DNA of 52,543 nt, taken from Hyphomonadaceae bacterium. Lineage in GTDB: Bacteria > Pseudomonadota > Alphaproteobacteria > Caulobacterales > Hyphomonadaceae. The DNA lies in contig CANJIL010000018.1 of NCBI GenBank assembly GCA_947474455.1, positions 1 to 52,543 on the forward strand, written 5' to 3'. Both the position numbers and the translations under genes were made by a program. The number at the start of each line of letters is the position of its first letter. The stretch's first letter is position 1. The notes under the pieces were generated by a model, which searched no databases, was not told where the DNA came from, and was given only the letters and a program-made list of their open reading frames with translations. This document shows, piece by piece, positions 15,104-24,924 of this stretch.

Positions 15104-15781
15104 TCAGCCGTTCTGTTTGATGGCGGAGCCGCGGCCATCCTTCTTGCGCTGCTCCATGTCGGCGAGCAGCACGTTGATGCGGCCGATCAGCTTGTCGATG
15201 TTGCCGTTGTTGCGGTTGAGGAAGCTCTCGAACTGGGCCTGCTGTTCCTGGGCCAGCCAGAGGACCGAGCCGCCGAGGTCGACGCCGACATCGCGCACGC
15301 GATAGCTGGCGCCATCCTGGCTACGCAGGACATCCCAGTAGACCTTGGTGTCCTTGCCGGTCTGCGAGCTTTTGATCACCGTCTCGACGGTCGAGCGGCG
15401 ATCGTCGTCATCCTTGGAGCCGACGACGCGCAACTCTTCGCCGCGGAACTGGTCGAAATGCACCTCATAGACTTCCATCGCGTAGACCTGGAACGTCTTG
15501 TAGTACCTGTCGAAATCCGGATCGCTGATGGAGCGGCCATTCACGCCGAGCACGCGGCGCGCTATCGTCGGCATGTGGGCGAACTTGTTCATGTACTCAG
15601 AGAACTTTGCCTCGCGCGCCGTCTGGCTGAGCGACTGGTCATTCAGCACCTTGAGCACGCTGTTGGCGTTCGCTTGCACATAGGCTTCGGACGTCTTGTC
15701 GGCGAATGCGGCTGGCGTTGCGGCGGCAAGGACGGCGGCGGCTGCGAGGGAGCGCAGGCCGATCTTTCTGAACATTTTCAT
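15104..15781 (-). CDS. mlaC: MlaC-type phospholipid-binding periplasmic protein
   Basis: A 225-residue MlaC/Ttg2D protein, which shuttles phospholipids across the periplasm between the outer-membrane MlaA complex and the inner-membrane Mla ABC transporter. The signal peptide ends TPAAFADKTS. Family features include the ARRVLGVNGRSISDPDFDRY segment, YKTFQVYAMEVYEVHFDQF, VYWDVLRSQDGASYRVRDVG and FLNRNNGNIDKLIGRI. ATG at 15781 follows GGAGG by five bases; the frame also opens at a GTG four codons earlier. The gene is 22 bases downstream of mlaA, so they form one unit. The ABC components mlaFED are not in this window. Confidence 0.88.
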   Translation of the reverse strand: MKMFRKIGLRSLAAAAVLAAATPAAFADKTSEAYVQANANSVLKVLNDQSLSQTAREAKFSEYMNKFAHMPTIARRVLGVNGRSISDPDFDRYYKTFQVYAMEVYEVHFDQFRGEELRVVGSKDDDDRRSTVETVIKSSQTGKDTKVYWDVLRSQDGASYRVRDVGVDLGGSVLWLAQEQQAQFESFLNRNNGNIDKLIGRINVLLADMEQRKKDGRGSAIKQNG

Positions 15782-15803
15782 GAAAGCCTCCACGTATTCC
15801 CGA

Positions 15804-16544
15804 CTAGAAGTCTAGCTCGCTTTCGGACAGTTTTTCGGTCTCTTCCGGCTGGATAGGGGCGTTTGCAATATCCTGTGCCCGGGTCCGGTCATACAAACGC
15901 CTGACTGTGGTATAGGGGTCGATCTGGTTGCGGACCTCCTCGATCGCTTCGATTACGCCCTCTCGGGCGTTGAGTCCGCCCAGTATTGCGACGCCCATGC
16001 GGATCTCGTCGTCGCTTTCGAATTCCGGATAGTTCAGCGGGTTGAGGGCGATGTCGCCGCCCTTGCCGAACAGGTCGCGCGGATTGCTGGACCCGAGGAA
16101 AGGCAGAACCAGGTAGGGGCCCGGCTGGACCCCCCACTTGCCCAGCGTCTCACCGAAATCTTCCTTCGTGCGGTAGATGCCCATGGCGGCGGCGGGGTCG
16201 AAGATGCCGCCGATACCGATGGTCGTGTTGAGGACGAAACGGCCAAACGTGGCCCCTGCATCGGGGATTTGTCCCTGCAGGACGTGGTTCACGAAGGTCA
16301 GCGGCTCGTTGAGGTTGTCGGTCAGGTTGCCGACGCCTTCGCGAATTGGTTCGTTGGTCACGACGCGATAGCCGTGCGCGACGGGTTCGATAACCACCTT
16401 GTCGAGGCTGTCATTGAAAGCGAACATCTGGCGGTTGAAATCTTCGTAGGGATCATCGGGATTTGGCCCGGATGCGCAGCCAGAGAGGGCTATGACCGCG
16501 AGTACGGAAGCGGCGCCGGGCGGGACGGCCATATTGCTTTTCAT
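15804..16544 (-). CDS. mlaA: MlaA (VacJ) outer-membrane lipoprotein
   Basis: A 246-residue lipoprotein that removes mislocalised phospholipid from the outer leaflet. The lipobox is LSGC (Cys23). Family motifs follow: DPYEDFNRQMFAFND, then EGVGNLTDNLNEPLTFVNHV, FGRFVLNTTIGIGGIFDPA and the typical GKWGVQPGPYLVLPFLGSSN. ATG at 16544 has AGGAG nine bases upstream. It heads the mlaA-mlaC pair and is divergent from the methionine operon, with 165 bases between the two starts. Confidence 0.92.
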   Translation of the reverse strand: MKSNMAVPPGAASVLAVIALSGCASGPNPDDPYEDFNRQMFAFNDSLDKVVIEPVAHGYRVVTNEPIREGVGNLTDNLNEPLTFVNHVLQGQIPDAGATFGRFVLNTTIGIGGIFDPAAAMGIYRTKEDFGETLGKWGVQPGPYLVLPFLGSSNPRDLFGKGGDIALNPLNYPEFESDDEIRMGVAILGGLNAREGVIEAIEEVRNQIDPYTTVRRLYDRTRAQDIANAPIQPEETEKLSESELDF

Positions 16545-16674
16545 AATCCGCCGCTCCTGCGAGGCCGGGTCGATATGTGTCCGAGGCTAACTCAGATCAA
16601 CACCCGTTGACTTTCGGTAGGCGCGGAATCCTCAAATGACCCTTTACGATACGAAAGGTGCGACTGTCGCGTAC

Positions 16675-16704
16675 TTGAAAATCATATAAGGATATGCTTA
16701 TACG
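16675..16704 (+). promoter_or_regulatory. Probable promoter of the methionine operon, leaderless
   Basis: TTGAAA (16675-16680) and TATACG (16699-16704) are spaced 18 bases apart. Transcription would start at about 16710, the A of the ATG, which fits the absence of any ribosome binding site before that codon. The palindromic operator fills the spacer and overlaps the -10. Confidence 0.45.
16683..16704 (+). promoter_or_regulatory. Palindromic operator, SahR/SamR-like
   Basis: A 22-base AT-rich imperfect palindrome with 18 of 22 positions symmetric (left arm CATATAAGGATAT, right arm GCTTATACG). A further TTTATATG follows at 16705-16712. It resembles the AT-rich palindromes described for ArsR-type regulators of the SAM/methionine cycle in Proteobacteria, and it precedes exactly such a regulator. 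Confidence 0.6.
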
Positions 16705-16709
16705 TTTAT

Positions 16710-17687
16710 ATGGAGTCCGCAGCGCTGTCCGTTCTGGTCCAGCAGCTACGCGCCGCCGGTGAGGTGACGCGGGCGCGGATTCTCGCGCTTCTGACGCATG
16801 GCGAGCTGTCTGTCGGCGAACTGGCCCAAGTGCTGAATCAGAGCCAGCCACGTCTGTCGAGACATTTGAAATTCCTGACGGGCGCAGGGCTGATCGAACG
16901 CCTGCCCGAGGGGGCATGGGTGTTCTATCGCCTGCCTGTCGAAGGGCGCGCGCGGGCGCTTGTCGATACGTTGAACGCCGCCATCGATCCGGACGACGCC
17001 GCGATCCGCCGCGACCGCCTGCGTCTGGCCGAGGTGAAGGGTGAGCGGGCCGAAGCGGCCGAGCAGTATTTCTCGCGCGTGGCTGATGATTGGGACAAGC
17101 TGCGGGCGCTGCATTATTCGGAAGCCGATATCGAGAAGGCGGTGCTGACCGCCGCGGGCGCCGGACCGTTTGATCTCATGATTGATTTCGGCACCGGCAC
17201 GGGACGGATGCTGGCGCTGTTCGCGGGCAAGGCGCGGCGTGTCGAAGGCATCGACCTGTCGCACCAGATGCTGACGGTTGCGCGCTCCAAGCTGCAGGAA
17301 GCGGGCGCAACCAACGCGTCGGTGCGGCATGGCGATGCGACGGCGTCACCCTATCCGGATCAGTGCGCGAGCCTGGTGATAATCCATCAGATGCTGCATT
17401 TTCTGGATGATCCTGCGCGGGCGCTGAATGAGGCCGCGCGTGTGCTGAAGCCGGGCGGGAGGCTGGTGGTGGTGGAGTTTGCGCCGCATACGCTGGAGCA
17501 TCTACGATCCGATCATGCGCATCGCCACCTTGGCGTGAGCGGGGGCGATCTTGAGCGCTGGGGCGAGAAGGCCGGGTTGGCGGTGAAGTCGGCGAAGACG
17601 TTCCGTTCGCCTGATGGCGACAAGGGGATCGCGGTGACGGTGTGGTCGGCGGAAAACCAGAAGTCTTCAAAAAGGTCGGCGGCATGA
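16710..17687 (+). CDS. ArsR-family regulator fused to a SAM-dependent methyltransferase domain
   Basis: A 325-residue two-domain protein. Residues 1-80 are a winged helix of the ArsR type: RARILALLTHGELSVGELAQ, then LNQSQPRLSRHLKFLTGAGL. From about 140 a class I methyltransferase fold follows, with motif I IDFGTGTGRML, an acidic residue in VEGIDLSHQM, and the post-motif LKPGGRLVVVEFAPH. Being first in an operon with metF and metH, it is most likely a repressor that senses SAM or S-adenosylhomocysteine through the methyltransferase-like domain; an actual methyl transfer reaction cannot be excluded. ATG at 16710 overlaps the end of the operator region and has no Shine-Dalgarno sequence, suggesting leaderless translation. 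Its stop overlaps metF by four bases. Confidence 0.85.
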   Translation: MESAALSVLVQQLRAAGEVTRARILALLTHGELSVGELAQVLNQSQPRLSRHLKFLTGAGLIERLPEGAWVFYRLPVEGRARALVDTLNAAIDPDDAAIRRDRLRLAEVKGERAEAAEQYFSRVADDWDKLRALHYSEADIEKAVLTAAGAGPFDLMIDFGTGTGRMLALFAGKARRVEGIDLSHQMLTVARSKLQEAGATNASVRHGDATASPYPDQCASLVIIHQMLHFLDDPARALNEAARVLKPGGRLVVVEFAPHTLEHLRSDHAHRHLGVSGGDLERWGEKAGLAVKSAKTFRSPDGDKGIAVTVWSAENQKSSKRSAA

Positions 17688-18547
17688 GCGCGCCCAAAGT
17701 CTCGTTCGAATTCTTTCCGCCGAAGACGCCGGAGATGGAGCAGAAGCTCTGGGACAGCGTGCGCCGTCTCGAGCCGCTGCGCCCGGACTATGTGTCGGTG
17801 ACGTATGGCGCCGGCGGTTCGACGCGCGAGAGGACGCACGAGATCGTGCGCAGGATGGCGGCCGAGACGTCGCTGGAGCCGGCGGGGCATATCACCTGCG
17901 TGGCGGCGACGAAGTCGGAGATCGACCGGGTTCTCAGGGATTACTGGGAGGCTGGCGTGAAGCGCATCGTTGCGTTGCGCGGGGATCCCACTGCCGGGAT
18001 TGGCGCGAAATACGCGCCGCATCCCGGCGGGTATGCCTATGCCTCCGACCTGATCGCCGGCGCGCGCGAAATTGCGGACTTCGACATTTCGGTGGGGTGC
18101 TATCCGGAAGTGCACCCCGATGCGCCGTCGTTGCGATCGGAAGTCGAGAACCTCAAGCGCAAATTTGACGCGGGAGCCACGCGGGCGATCACGCAGTTCT
18201 TCTTCTATCCCGATGTCTACTTCAAATTCTTCGATGCGGCGCGGGCGGCAGGCGTAACGCAGCCGATCGTGCCGGGGATCATGCTGCAGTCCAATTTCAA
18301 GGGTCTGAAGCGCATGGCCGATCTGTGCGGCACGGCGATCCCGTCGCGCATTGCTGATCTCTACGACGGGCTTGATAACGATCCGGAGACACGCGATCTC
18401 GTGACGGCCCACGTCGCGGCGGAGCTGTGCAACCGCCTGGCGGAGCAGGGCGTCGACCATTTCCACTTCTATACTATGAACCGGGCGGGGCTGTCGCTGT
18501 CGACATGCCGTCTGCTCGGGATCAAGCCGGAGGTTCAACCTCAATGA
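17684..18547 (+). CDS. metF: Methylenetetrahydrofolate reductase
   Basis: A 287-residue flavoprotein that reduces 5,10-methylene-THF to 5-methyl-THF, the methyl donor for methionine synthase. Recognised by SFEFFPPKTPEME with its catalytic glutamate, VSVTYGAGGSTRERT, GHITCVAATKSEI, RIVALRGDP, the ITQFFFYPDVYF segment and the end FHFYTMNRAGL. ATG at 17684 overlaps the regulator stop (ATGA); the longer frame from 17642 lies inside the previous gene. Its own stop overlaps metH-N in the same way, so the three are translationally coupled. Confidence 0.95.
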   Translation: MSAPKVSFEFFPPKTPEMEQKLWDSVRRLEPLRPDYVSVTYGAGGSTRERTHEIVRRMAAETSLEPAGHITCVAATKSEIDRVLRDYWEAGVKRIVALRGDPTAGIGAKYAPHPGGYAYASDLIAGAREIADFDISVGCYPEVHPDAPSLRSEVENLKRKFDAGATRAITQFFFYPDVYFKFFDAARAAGVTQPIVPGIMLQSNFKGLKRMADLCGTAIPSRIADLYDGLDNDPETRDLVTAHVAAELCNRLAEQGVDHFHFYTMNRAGLSLSTCRLLGIKPEVQPQ

Positions 18548-19608
18548 CACGCCAGGAACGTATCGCCACGCTGAAGGCGGCCTCGAAAGAGCGGATTCTG
18601 ATCCTCGATGGATCGTGGGGCGTGATGATCCAGAAGATGGGTCTGGAAGAGAAGGACTTCCGCGCGGATCGGTTCGCGAGGCACCCGGGCCAGCTGAATG
18701 GCAACAACGATATCCTGTGCCTGACGCGGCCGGATATCGTCACGAGCCTGCACGAGCAGTATTTCGCGGCGGGCGCCGATATCTCCGAGACTAACACATT
18801 CTCCGCGACCACGATCGCGCAGGAGGACTACAAGCTCGATGAGGGGGCGGTGTGGGATATCAACTATCAGGGCGCGCGCATCGGACGCGGCGTGGCTGAC
18901 AGGCTGACGGCGCAGAACCCCGCAAAGCCGCGCTTCATCGCAGGCTCGATCGGGCCGCTGAACAAGATGCTGTCCATGTCGTCGGATGTGAATGATCCGG
19001 GCGCGCGGCTGGTCGATTTCGATCAGGTCTATGCAGCTTACCGCCAGCAGATCGAGGCGCTCTATGAGGGCGGCGTCGATCTCTATCTGATCGAGACGAT
19101 CACCGACACGCTGAACTGCAAGGCGGCGCTGAAGGTGATCATGGACATGGAAGCGGAGGGCAAGGAGAAACTGCCGATCTGGATTTCCGGCACGATCACC
19201 GACCGCTCGGGCCGCACGCTGTCGGGACAGACGACCGAGGCGTTCTGGAATTCGGTGAAGCACGCCAAGCCGTTCGCCGTGGGTTTCAACTGCGCGCTGG
19301 GCGCGGATCTGATGCGACCGTTCATCGCCGAGATGGCGCGCGTGGCCGATACGCTGGTCGCCGCCTATCCGAATGCGGGCCTGCCTAACGAGATGGGCAA
19401 GTATGACGAGGAGCCGCATGAGACGGCGCACGAGCTTGAAGACTGGGCCAAGGAAGGGCTGGTCAACATTCTCGGCGGCTGTTGCGGCACGACGCCGGAT
19501 CACATCCGGCACGTGGCGGACGCTGTGAAAGGGGTTACCCCGCGCAAACCGCCGGAGCGGTCAAAGGCGCTACGGCTCGCCGGTCTCGAACCGTTCGAGC
19601 TGGCGTAG
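18544..19608 (+). CDS. metH: Methionine synthase, homocysteine-binding subunit (MetH N-terminal half)
   Basis: A 354-residue protein equal to the first module of cobalamin-dependent methionine synthase. It has [14 protein letters not shown], then [35 protein letters not shown], the zinc-ligand cysteine in VGFNCALGA, and the paired-cysteine motif [13 protein letters not shown] (homocysteine S-methyltransferase fold). Pterin, cobalamin and reactivation modules are on the separate gene at 20829. Such a split MetH is known from Alphaproteobacteria. The ATG at 18544 overlaps the metF stop by four bases and has GGAGG about eight bases upstream. The TAG stop is followed at once by the TTG start of the exporter gene. 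Confidence 0.93.
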   Translation: MTRQERIATLKAASKERILILDGSWGVMIQKMGLEEKDFRADRFARHPGQLNGNNDILCLTRPDIVTSLHEQYFAAGADISETNTFSATTIAQEDYKLDEGAVWDINYQGARIGRGVADRLTAQNPAKPRFIAGSIGPLNKMLSMSSDVNDPGARLVDFDQVYAAYRQQIEALYEGGVDLYLIETITDTLNCKAALKVIMDMEAEGKEKLPIWISGTITDRSGRTLSGQTTEAFWNSVKHAKPFAVGFNCALGADLMRPFIAEMARVADTLVAAYPNAGLPNEMGKYDEEPHETAHELEDWAKEGLVNILGGCCGTTPDHIRHVADAVKGVTPRKPPERSKALRLAGLEPFELA

Positions 19609-20214
19609 TTGTGGACCGAGATCGCACCTTTCCTTGCCGCCTGCCTGGTGATCGAGCTGACGCCGGGCCCGAACATGGCTTATCTCGCCCTGCTCAGCGC
19701 CCGGCATGGGCGGTTGGCGGGCTATGTGGCTACCGTAGGCGTGGGGCTCGGCCTGCTGACAATCGGATTGCTGGCGGCGTTCGGATTCGGTCAGTTCGTG
19801 CAAGGCACGCCGTGGCTGTATCAGGTCCTGCGGTGGGCAGGCGTGGCGTATCTGCTCTATCTCGCGTGGGACTGCTGGCGCGATGTGCGCCGGCCGATGA
19901 AAGCAGACATCGCGCAGACATATGGCGCGGCGTTGAAGCGGGGTCTGGTCACCAACCTGCTGAATCCGAAAGCCTTCATGTTCTATGTGACGGTGCTGCC
20001 GGGGTTCGCCGGCAGCGAGGCGCCCTTGCAGTCGCAGGTCGTGATGCTGACTTTGCTCTACGTGCTTGTGGCGACGCTGGTGCATGGTCTCGTCGCGACC
20101 GGGGCCGGCGCGTCGACGAATATGCTGCGGCGACCGAAATGGCGGTTGGCGGTTGGCGCGGGGTTCGCGGCGCTGCTTGTCGTCGTTGCGATCTGGGTCG
20201 CCGTGAAGACGTGA
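19609..20214 (+). CDS. LysE/RhtB-family amino-acid exporter
   Basis: A 201-residue inner-membrane protein with about six hydrophobic segments. The family signature is present: CLVIELTPGPNMAYLALLSA near the N-terminus, then LKRGLVTNLLNPKAFMFYVT. Members export amino acids or derivatives (lysine, threonine, homoserine, leucine or methionine). The start is a TTG immediately after the metH-N stop with no gap. The position between the two methionine synthase genes suggests export of methionine, homocysteine or a related amino acid, but that is inference. Confidence 0.88.
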   Translation: MWTEIAPFLAACLVIELTPGPNMAYLALLSARHGRLAGYVATVGVGLGLLTIGLLAAFGFGQFVQGTPWLYQVLRWAGVAYLLYLAWDCWRDVRRPMKADIAQTYGAALKRGLVTNLLNPKAFMFYVTVLPGFAGSEAPLQSQVVMLTLLYVLVATLVHGLVATGAGASTNMLRRPKWRLAVGAGFAALLVVVAIWVAVKT

Positions 20215-20246
20215 CGCAATCCGACCCGAGCCGCTAAGGAAGCGCC

Positions 20247-20822
20247 ATGGCCAAGTTCTACGACAGGCTGGAGGACAAGCACGTCGCTTTCATCAAGGCA
20301 CAGAGGATGTTCTTTGTCGCAACCGCGCCGCTGTCGGATGCGGGGCGCGTAAATCTTAGCCCCAAGGGCTATGACAGCTTTCGCGTAATCGGGCCGAACC
20401 GGGTGGCGTATGCGGATCTCGGCGGGTCGGGCGCGGAGACGCTCGCGCATGTACGCGAGAATGGGCGGATCACCTTCATGTTCTGCGCCTATGAGGGCGC
20501 GCCGAACATCATGCGGCTCTATGGTCGTGGCGAGGCGATGCAGTTCAACGACCCGGATTTCGCCGAGGAGATCGCGAAATTCCCGCCGGGGCATGAACGC
20601 TCGCGCAACATCATCTTCGCGGAGATCGCGCAGGTTCAGGACAGCTGCGGCTGGGCCGTGCCGTTCTACGCGTTCACGGGCGAGCGTGATCAGCTGCGCC
20701 GTTACATAGATCACAAGTCGCTGGACGAGTGGCGTGAGAGCCGGTTGACGAAGAACGCCAAGAGCTTAGACGGGCTGCCCGGACTGATCAGGCCCCAGGA
20801 TACTGTGAAGGCGGCGGAGTAG
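20247..20822 (+). CDS. Pyridoxamine 5'-phosphate oxidase-fold protein
   Basis: A 191-residue protein of the PPOX/split-barrel FMN-binding group: FFVATAPLSDAGRVNLSPKG, then YADLGGSGAETLAHVRENGR and MRLYGRGEAM. Genuine PNP oxidases are longer and have a distinct C-terminal signature that is absent here, so this is an uncharacterised flavin, heme or F420-type family member rather than PdxH. ATG at 20247 follows GGAAGC. It is 32 bases after the exporter and 6 bases before metH-C, within the methionine operon. Confidence 0.82.
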   Translation: MAKFYDRLEDKHVAFIKAQRMFFVATAPLSDAGRVNLSPKGYDSFRVIGPNRVAYADLGGSGAETLAHVRENGRITFMFCAYEGAPNIMRLYGRGEAMQFNDPDFAEEIAKFPPGHERSRNIIFAEIAQVQDSCGWAVPFYAFTGERDQLRRYIDHKSLDEWRESRLTKNAKSLDGLPGLIRPQDTVKAAE

Positions 20823-20828
20823 ATTTTC

Positions 20829-23456
20829 GTGAAGCAGACAACAGCCAACTTCATCAACATCGGCGAGCGCACGAACGTCACCGGGTCGGCCGCGTTCAAG
20901 AAGCTCATCGTCGATGGCAATTTCGCCGAGGCGGTGAACGTTGCGCGCCAGCAGGTGGAGAACGGCGCGCAGATCATCGACGTGAACATGGACGAGGGCT
21001 TGCTCGATTCCAAAGCGGCGATGCGGACCTTCCTGCGCCTGATCGCGGCGGAGCCGGATATCGCCAAGGTTCCGATCATGGTGGATTCGTCCAAGTGGGA
21101 CGTGATCGAGGAGGGGCTCAAGAACGTCCAGGGCAAGGCGATCGTCAATTCGATTTCCATGAAGGAGGGCGAGAAGCAGTTCCTTGATCAGGCGCGCAAG
21201 GCATTGAGCTATGGCGCGGCCGTGGTTGTGATGGCGTTCGACGAACAGGGTCAGGCGGATACCGCGCAGCGTAAGTATGAGATTTCGAAGCGGGCCTACG
21301 ATCTGCTGACCGGGATCGGCTTTCCGCCGGAAGACATCATCTTCGATCCAAACATCTTCGCCGTCGCGACAGGGATCGAGGAGCACAACAACTACGCCGT
21401 CGACTTCTTCGAGGGCGTGCGGATGATCAAGGAGAACCTGCCCTACGCACGGACGTCGGGCGGGCTCTCAAACGTGTCGTTCTCGTTCCGCGGCAACGAG
21501 CCGGTGCGGCGGGCGATGCATTCGGTGTTCCTATATCACGCCATCAAGCTCGGCTTCGATATGGCGATCGTGAATGCCGGTCAGCTCGACATCTATGACA
21601 ATATCGAGCCGGAACTGCGTGAGCGGGTTGAGGATGTGATCCTCAATCGCCGCGCGGATGCGACAGAGCGGTTGCTGGAGATCGCGCAGAAATTCCGCGG
21701 GCAGAAAGGCGTCGAGCAGAAGAAGGATCTGAGCTGGCGCGAGAAGCCGGTGAAGGACCGCCTCGCACATGCGCTCATCAACGGCATTACGGAGTTCATC
21801 GTCCAGGACACAGAAGAGGCGCGGCTGTCAGTCGAGCGTCCCCTGCGCGTCATCGAAGGCCCGTTGATGGACGGGATGAACATCGTCGGCGACCTGTTCG
21901 GTGCGGGCAAGATGTTCCTGCCGCAGGTGGTGAAATCGGCGCGCGTAATGAAGGCGGCGGTGGCGCATCTGCTTCCCTACATGGAGGAAGAGAAAAAGCG
22001 CACGGGCATGGCCGATAAGTCCAACGGCGTCATCGTGATGGCGACGGTGAAGGGGGATGTGCACGACATCGGGAAGAACATTGTCGGCGTCGTCCTGCAA
22101 TGCAACGGCTACAAGGTCATCGACCTTGGCGTGATGGTTCCAGCCGAGAGGATTCTCGAGGCGGCGGCGAATGAGAATGCCGACATGATCGGACTCTCGG
22201 GTCTGATCACGCCATCACTGGACGAGATGGTGTATTTTGCGTCCGAGATGGAGCGGTTGGATATCCGCAAGCCGCTGTTGATCGGCGGCGCCACGACGAG
22301 CCCGGCGCACACGGCGATCAAGATCGAGCCGATGTTCACCAAAGGGCCTGTTGTGCACGTGCTGGACGCGAGCCGCGCCGTGGGCGTGGTGAGCCAGCTG
22401 ATCAGCGAGGAATCGCGCGGCCAGTTCTGGGCGGACATACGGGACAAGTACACAAAGATCCGCCAGTCACGTTCAGGCGGACAGGGGAAGGCGCGTGTCG
22501 ATCTGGCGAAGGCGCGTAGCATGGCGCACAAGACGGACTGGGCGTCCTACTCGCCGCCGAAGCCGAGCTTCCTTGGCGTGCGTGAGATCGAGGCCGATCT
22601 GGCTACGCTGGCCCGCTATATCGACTGGACGCCGTATTTCGCGAGCTGGGATCTGGTCGGACGTTATCCGATGATCCTGGAGGACGATGTTGTTGGCGAG
22701 GCTGCGCGGTCGTTGTGGAAGGACACTCAGGGCGTGCTGCAGCGGATGATCGGCGAACGGTGGATCAAGGCGAAGGGCGTTGTCGGCTTCTGGCCGGCGA
22801 ACGCGGATGGCGATGATGTCGTGGTCTGGGCCGACGAGACTCGCAAGACCGAACGCGCGCGCTTCTTCACGTTGCGCCAGCAGATGGAGAAGACAAACGA
22901 GAAGGGGCAGTTTGCGCTTTCTGACTTCATCGCGCCAAAGGGAGCCGACTATATCGGAGGCTTTGCTGTGACAGCCGGGCATGGCGAACTGGAGAAGGCG
23001 AAGGAATTCGTCGACAAGGGCGATGATTATTCCTCGATCATCGTGAAGGCGCTGGCGGATCGCTTTGCAGAGGCGTTTGCGGAATACCTGCACGAACGCG
23101 TGCGGCGCGAGCTGTGGGGTTATGCGGCAGACGAGGCGTTGTCGAACGAGGATTTGATAGCCGAGAATTATCGCGGCATCCGTCCTGCGCCGGGCTATCC
23201 CTCGCAGCCGGATCATACCGAGAAGAAAACGCTGTTCGATCTCCTCGGCCCGACAGAGAAGGCGGGCATCGAGCTGACGTCCAGCTATGCAATGAACCCG
23301 CCGGCCAGCGTGTCGGGTATGTATTTCTCGCAACCCGAGGCGGTCTATTTCGCTGTGGGCAGGATCGAGAAGGATCAGGTTGAGGACTATGCCCGCCGCA
23401 AGGGTTGGGATCTAGCAACGGCCGAGCGGTGGCTGCGACCGATCCTCAACTACTAG
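20829..23456 (+). CDS. metH: Methionine synthase, folate/cobalamin/reactivation subunit (MetH C-terminal part)
   Basis: An 875-residue protein carrying the remaining MetH modules in order. The pterin-binding TIM barrel comes first ([11 protein letters not shown] at about 10-20, NVNMDEG, VDSSKW). The four-helix cap and cobalamin-binding Rossmann domain follow, with DVHDIGKN (Asp410, His412, Gly415 of the DxHxxG cobalamin ligand motif), then the AdoMet-binding reactivation domain with RPAPGYP (Arg785, Gly789-Tyr790 of RxxxGY). It transfers the methyl group from 5-methyl-THF through cobalamin to homocysteine presented by the separate metH-N subunit. The start is GTG 20829, six bases after the PPOX gene; [20 protein letters not shown] fits the module boundary. 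Its 3' end overlaps the convergent oxidoreductase gene by 11 bases. Confidence 0.95.
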   Translation: MKQTTANFINIGERTNVTGSAAFKKLIVDGNFAEAVNVARQQVENGAQIIDVNMDEGLLDSKAAMRTFLRLIAAEPDIAKVPIMVDSSKWDVIEEGLKNVQGKAIVNSISMKEGEKQFLDQARKALSYGAAVVVMAFDEQGQADTAQRKYEISKRAYDLLTGIGFPPEDIIFDPNIFAVATGIEEHNNYAVDFFEGVRMIKENLPYARTSGGLSNVSFSFRGNEPVRRAMHSVFLYHAIKLGFDMAIVNAGQLDIYDNIEPELRERVEDVILNRRADATERLLEIAQKFRGQKGVEQKKDLSWREKPVKDRLAHALINGITEFIVQDTEEARLSVERPLRVIEGPLMDGMNIVGDLFGAGKMFLPQVVKSARVMKAAVAHLLPYMEEEKKRTGMADKSNGVIVMATVKGDVHDIGKNIVGVVLQCNGYKVIDLGVMVPAERILEAAANENADMIGLSGLITPSLDEMVYFASEMERLDIRKPLLIGGATTSPAHTAIKIEPMFTKGPVVHVLDASRAVGVVSQLISEESRGQFWADIRDKYTKIRQSRSGGQGKARVDLAKARSMAHKTDWASYSPPKPSFLGVREIEADLATLARYIDWTPYFASWDLVGRYPMILEDDVVGEAARSLWKDTQGVLQRMIGERWIKAKGVVGFWPANADGDDVVVWADETRKTERARFFTLRQQMEKTNEKGQFALSDFIAPKGADYIGGFAVTAGHGELEKAKEFVDKGDDYSSIIVKALADRFAEAFAEYLHERVRRELWGYAADEALSNEDLIAENYRGIRPAPGYPSQPDHTEKKTLFDLLGPTEKAGIELTSSYAMNPPASVSGMYFSQPEAVYFAVGRIEKDQVEDYARRKGWDLATAERWLRPILNY

Positions 23457-24663
23457 CCAGCCGTGCGAGTACGCCACGGGCTGCGACGCGGCCGGTGGCG
23501 AAGCACGCTTGCAGCAGATAACCGCCGGTAGGGGCTTCCCAGTCGAGCATCTCGCCAGCGACAAAGGTGTTGGGGATTGATTTGAGTGAGTACTCGGCGT
23601 TGAGGCTGCTCCATGTAACGCCGCCTGCTGTCGAGATCGCGCGCTCGATCGGCGCCACGCCGGTGAGGCGGATGCGCGACTGCTTGATGCGGTGGGCAAG
23701 GCGCAGCGGGTCGGCGGGCAGCTGCGGACCGCGGTCGTCCTCGCGGAGGAAACTGGCGGCTGCTGCTGAAAGGCCCGCCTTGCGCAGGCGATTGGACACT
23801 GAATCCTTGCGGGGGCCTGCGAGGCGCTGGGCGAGCTTATCGAGCGGGATGTCTGGCAGGAGATCAATCTCTAGTTCGGCCTGGCCTTCGCTGGCGATGG
23901 CTTCGCGCAGGCGGTTGGAAAGGGCGTAGATGGCGTTGCCTTCGAGACCATAAGCGGTGAGGAGTGCTTCGCCGCGCAGCTCCTGATCCTCGAAGCGCAG
24001 CAGGATGCGCTTCAGCGGTTGACCGGCGCATTTCTGGCGGAACAATGGAGACCATGAGGCCAGAAAGCCGGAGTTGGCCGGACGAAGCGGAGCGATGGCG
24101 ACGCCGCGCGCGGCAAAGGCGGACTGCCAGCTTCCATCAGAGCCAAGACGGGGCCAGCTGGCGCCGCCAAGCGCGAAAATGGACGCGCTGGGGCGTTCGG
24201 TGCGCGGACCATCTGCCGTGTCGAATGTCAGCGCGTCGCTATCCCATCCTGTCCAGTTTGAATGCGCGACGAGCTGGACGCCTAGGCCGGCGAGGCGGCC
24301 GAGCCATGCGCGGAGGAGGGGCGAGGCCTTCATCTGCTTTGGGAAGACGCGGCCGCTCGAGCCGACAAAAGTCTCGATGCCGAGGCTCTCGCACCATAAT
24401 CGCAGATCGTCGGGCGCGAAGGCGCGTATGGCGGGTTCGAGATCCGTGCGGGCGTCGCCATAGCGAGTGAGAAAAGTTTCGAGGTCTTCTGAATGGGTAA
24501 GGTTGAGGCCGCCGCGTCCAGCGAGCAGGAATTTGCGCGCGGGATTCGGCATGCGGTCGTGAATGGTCACGGCGATGCCCGCCTGCGCGAGCACTTCAGC
24601 AGCGGCGAGGCCGGCAGGGCCGGCGCCGACAATAATTACGCGTTTTCCCGCGGGCGAGGACAT
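23446..24663 (-). CDS. FAD-dependent oxidoreductase, TIGR03862/HI0933-like
   Basis: A 405-residue flavoprotein. The N-terminal FAD-binding motif [20 protein letters not shown] (GxGxxG at residues 13-18) is followed by [17 protein letters not shown], the form typical of the TIGR03862 branch of the HI0933/YhiN family. Later blocks are [36 protein letters not shown], and the C-terminal [23 protein letters not shown] contact. Substrate and role are unknown for this family. ATG at 24663 is chosen because the glycine-rich motif normally begins within the first ten residues; the frame extends to 24726. Its stop lies inside the end of metH-C. Confidence 0.85.
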   Translation of the reverse strand: MSSPAGKRVIIVGAGPAGLAAAEVLAQAGIAVTIHDRMPNPARKFLLAGRGGLNLTHSEDLETFLTRYGDARTDLEPAIRAFAPDDLRLWCESLGIETFVGSSGRVFPKQMKASPLLRAWLGRLAGLGVQLVAHSNWTGWDSDALTFDTADGPRTERPSASIFALGGASWPRLGSDGSWQSAFAARGVAIAPLRPANSGFLASWSPLFRQKCAGQPLKRILLRFEDQELRGEALLTAYGLEGNAIYALSNRLREAIASEGQAELEIDLLPDIPLDKLAQRLAGPRKDSVSNRLRKAGLSAAAASFLREDDRGPQLPADPLRLAHRIKQSRIRLTGVAPIERAISTAGGVTWSSLNAEYSLKSIPNTFVAGEMLDWEAPTGGYLLQACFATGRVAARGVLARLASS

Positions 24664-24924
24664 GCTCGATGCGTGTGGACCAGCTGCGCGACCAACACAA
24701 CATCGTGCGCGGTAGCTTGTCCCCAACTCTTCGCTTGTGAAGCGCGCTTCGTTGCGGGCGCTGGCCGTCGGCGTAGGCTGAAATCGATGCCGTTCCGATG
24801 CGTATGGCAGGCGGAGTTCACATGGCAGACGCCGTGGTTAATGCTTTCCGGCGGGTCAATCTGTCCTGGGTGAGGATCGAGATTGGCCTGCTCGTTGGCG
24901 CGCTGATGATGGGCGCGTGAGGCG

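Noticed and set aside
17513-19512. Minus-strand frames of 345 and 323 codons opposite metF and metH-N
   Set aside because: Arginine-rich shadow frames of two certain genes.
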